Positions 44,038 through 46,004 of a DNA stretch of 46,004 bases are shown one piece after another. The DNA lies in contig CAKZWF010000085.1 in the NCBI GenBank assembly GCA_937921865.1, forward strand, positions 1 to 46,004, written 5' to 3'. A program made the translations under genes and the position numbers. Source of the stretch: an uncultured Pseudomonadales bacterium (lineage in GTDB: Bacteria; Pseudomonadota; Gammaproteobacteria; Pseudomonadales; Azotimanducaceae). The notes below the pieces were generated by a model. The model made no database searches and was not told the origin of the DNA. It saw nothing but the letters and a program-made list of their open reading frames with translations. Each line of letters begins with the position of its first letter. The first letter of the stretch is position 1.

Positions 44038-44714
44038 CGCTGCCGGCAACCATGTCGTGATATTCGTCCATGTGGCGATCGATGCTGCGCGCCCGTTCGA
44101 GAATGGATGCGACCGCGCGATCCATTTTCACCAGAGTGTTCTGGATGGTCTGCCAGCATGGCAGCATCCGGCTCAACAGCTGATGGCGTTCCCGGCTGGC
44201 GGTGCGATACGCCTCCAGCGCTCGCCGGTTAGCCTTCTGCAGGGCTCCGTGAATGGCTTCAAGCATGTCCCGCACGGTTGGATCGGCTTTGCCGGACACT
44301 TTTGCTACTGCTTCAACAGCGCGCCCAACCGGGCACCTCGGGTGGCACTTCAGTGCTGGAGTGGTGGTCTTCGTCAATCCGCTGGATCGTTTCCGACAGC
44401 ACCCGCTGAGCTTCCGGATAACGGGCCAGGTCGCGATTCACGGTGGCAGTAATGCGCCCGAATTCCCGGCTGATCAGGCGCTCTTTGGCCTCCCGACCCT
44501 GGGCCAGAAGGACTTCCCGGTTACGCAGTTTCAGACGTTCGCAGGTGACATCAAGCGCTCGAGCGGCGAGACGCAACACGTTATGCAGCAGCACGGCTGA
44601 AGAGCGGATAGCTTTGTGCGCAGAGTTTCTGGCGAGATACAGGGCAGTAATTCCCAGCAACAGCCAGACCAGAGCAGACAGCGGTGTGCTGTCCACAAGC
44701 GTGAACATTTCCAT
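44035..44714 (-). pseudogene. frameshifted membrane-anchored coiled-coil protein gene
   Basis: ATG 44714 follows AGGGG at seven bases. One frame gives a helix (PLSALVWLLLGITALYLARN) and a long charged helical part, ending STEVPPEVPGWARC with a stop at 44313. The frame one base off continues the same style: AVEAVAKVSGKADPTVRDML, then LSRMLPCWQTIQNTLVKMDRAVASILERAR, DRHMDEYHDMV. The gene probably once ended at the TGA overlapping the VWA start (ATGA at 44034-44037), which needs a second frame change. No family was recognised. It precedes, and was probably coupled to, the VWA gene. Confidence 0.7.
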
Positions 44715-44976
44715 CAGATTTCCCCTAAAACTTGTGAGTCCCGGATGAGTGAGACTCGGTCCCTTTAGGTGCTGTGCGGCAACCTCGTAGCTGAGTGTGG
44801 CGAAGGCGATGCCGGGAAAGTGTGATCTGTGCGGCAACTCAGGCGCATCAGACTGTCAAATTTCCAGACCTAAACACGTCGTGCTGCAGGTGTAGATCGT
44901 ACGGTTTGAAGCCTGAAAGAGCGTTGGATCCGCTGACGCTGATCGAAGCTATTCTCGAATACAGATTATGTAAATA

Positions 44977-44982
44977 ATTATA
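44977..44982 (-). promoter_or_regulatory. possible -10 element upstream of the damaged operon
   Basis: A perfect TATAAT on the minus strand inside an A/T-rich 60 bp. A weak TGTTCA lies at 17 bp. It would start a transcript near 44970, about 255 nt before the ATG at 44714. The rest of 44715-45008 shows no gene that I can support. Confidence 0.35.
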
Positions 44983-45008
44983 TTTAAATCAAATAGTTAT
45001 GAACATAT

Positions 45009-46004
45009 TCAAGAATAATTTGAAGTTACCAGAACCTTTGCGCCTCTAACTGGCTGATGTTTCAGGCTCAACAAAGCGTCGTTTGCCTGTTCGAGCGGAT
45101 AGACGGTGACGGTGGTTTCGATCGGAATGTCTGCAGCAATGGGCAGGAACTCGCGGATGTCGGCGGCAGTAATATTGGCGACGGTTTTGATTTCGCGTTC
45201 CAGCCACAGGTGCTGGTGATAGGAAAGCTCAAGCAGTGCGGTTTTGTCAGCGTCTTCTTTACGAATGGCATTTATCACCAGTCGTCCGCCGGGTCGCAGG
45301 TTGTTCAGTGCACAAACAATCGGCCGCCACGCTGGAGTGGTATCGATGATCGCATCAAGCTGTTTTGGCGACGTTGCTTCAGTCGCACCAACCCAGTCAG
45401 CCCCCAGTGAACCGGCAAACTCCCGACTTGCGGCATCTCGAGCGAATACAAAGATTTCGCAGCGCGGCAGCAGATGTCGCACAGTCTGCAGCACCAGATG
45501 TGCGGAACCACCGAACCCCGTCAGGCCAAGGCGATCGCCGTCGCGAAGGTTGCACAGCTTCAGCGCCCGGTAGCCGATTGCGCCCGCACACAGCAGTGGG
45601 GCGGCCTGAATGTCTTCGAGGCGCTCCGGAATGGGGACGGCGTAGGCTTCCGGAACGGTCATGTACTCAGCATAGCCGCCGTTCACGTCGCGGCCGGTAG
45701 CCACGAACTGATCGCTGACGTTTTCGTCGACTCCACCAGTTGAGGAATGAATCCAGCCAACGCCAACCCGATCGCCTAATTCATGTTCGCAACACCCAGG
45801 TCCGAGCGCGGCTACCCGACCGATAACCTCATGACCTGGAATGATCGGCAGTACCGGCGGTGCAGTACGGCCTTCGATCTCATCAAGTTCAGTATGGCAG
45901 ACCCCGCATGCGCTTACAGCGAGCAGCAGTTCACCCGGCCCCGCTACCGGGACCGGCAGTTCGGTCATGGTGAGTGGCTCAGAAACCTGATCGAGCGAAA
46001 CGAT
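45009..46004 (-). CDS. zinc-dependent alcohol dehydrogenase, 5' end outside window
   Basis: The open frame runs to the window edge; residues before ATG 45968 (SLDQVSEPLT) fit the family, so the start is off-window. Catalytic zinc ligands are seen in SACGVCHTELDE, GHEVIGRV and LLCAGAIGYRAL; the NAD(P) loop is LTGFGGSAHLVLQ. The region that normally carries four structural-zinc Cys (GDRVGVGW to DGGYAEY) reads WIHSSTGGVDENVSDQF, with no Cys. The enzyme oxidises alcohols or reduces aldehydes in the cytoplasm. The visible part is 331 codons. Confidence 0.9.
   Translation of the reverse strand: MVSLDQVSEPLTMTELPVPVAGPGELLLAVSACGVCHTELDEIEGRTAPPVLPIIPGHEVIGRVAALGPGCCEHELGDRVGVGWIHSSTGGVDENVSDQFVATGRDVNGGYAEYMTVPEAYAVPIPERLEDIQAAPLLCAGAIGYRALKLCNLRDGDRLGLTGFGGSAHLVLQTVRHLLPRCEIFVFARDAASREFAGSLGADWVGATEATSPKQLDAIIDTTPAWRPIVCALNNLRPGGRLVINAIRKEDADKTALLELSYHQHLWLEREIKTVANITAADIREFLPIAADIPIETTVTVYPLEQANDALLSLKHQPVRGAKVLVTSNYS

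Overview
The window looks like chromosomal DNA from a GC-rich, aerobic, Gram-negative bacterium, most likely a marine gammaproteobacterium. It carries TonB-dependent receptors, RND and MATE efflux systems, a sulfite dehydrogenase pair, an outer-membrane multiheme lipoprotein and many genes for fatty-acid and carboxylic-acid catabolism. This lineage call is an inference from gene content. No rRNA, tRNA, IS transposase, phage gene or CRISPR array was seen.

Layout. 1-5919: two TonB-dependent receptors on the minus strand (the first broken by an in-frame TAA right after its signal peptide), with a cupin and a small secreted protein between them. 6218-9005: a membrane protein and an AlaX-type tRNA editing protein, convergent with a cytochrome c/molybdopterin sulfite dehydrogenase pair. 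9025-16405: NRAMP-like transporter, thiolase, MATE exporter, histidine phosphatase, CoA-transferase, a very small transcription unit (promoter, 12-nt Shine-Dalgarno, 15-codon ORF, terminator) and a YkvI-like transporter. 16513-19474: acyl-CoA synthetase, Ldh2-type dehydrogenase and a remnant CoA-transferase. 19476-26216: octaheme/HEAT/TPR lipoprotein, a small unknown protein, an AhpD-like candidate selenoprotein, a succinate-semialdehyde-type dehydrogenase and a membrane/repeat protein. 26244-32263: ThDP enzyme overlapping a FAH-like protein, an outer-membrane protein and an M14 peptidase. 32403-36581: RND pump and adaptor. 36816-42243: malonyl-CoA-synthetase-like enzyme, MauD-like thioredoxin, sodium:solute symporter, alpha/beta hydrolase and beta-hydroxyacid dehydrogenase. 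42335-46004: thioredoxin reductase, a heavily damaged coiled-coil plus VWA gene pair, and a zinc alcohol dehydrogenase cut by the window edge.

Most notable. The minus-strand gene at 22222-23355 has an in-frame TGA at exactly the second position of an AhpD redox motif (C-F-Y-TGA-T-S-A-H). The same frame stays open and AhpD-like for 121 more codons. An 8-bp hairpin with a GUG loop starts its loop 26 nt after the TGA, where a bacterial SECIS element is expected. I read it as a selenocysteine protein. Next in interest are the 15-codon unit at 15056-15208 and a family of short hairpin-forming tandem arrays at gene boundaries (23365, 32256, with a different array at 42233).

How genes work together. 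Several enzymes fit uptake and oxidation of carboxylic acids: acyl-CoA ligases, CoA-transferase, thiolase, Ldh2 and beta-hydroxyacid dehydrogenases, aldehyde dehydrogenase, FAH and ThDP enzymes, and a Na+ symporter. No complete pathway can be assigned. Gene decay is visible at three loci (1-1710, 19140-19474, 43340-44714). The TGA at 22588 differs from these because it sits at a catalytic position and has a hairpin after it.
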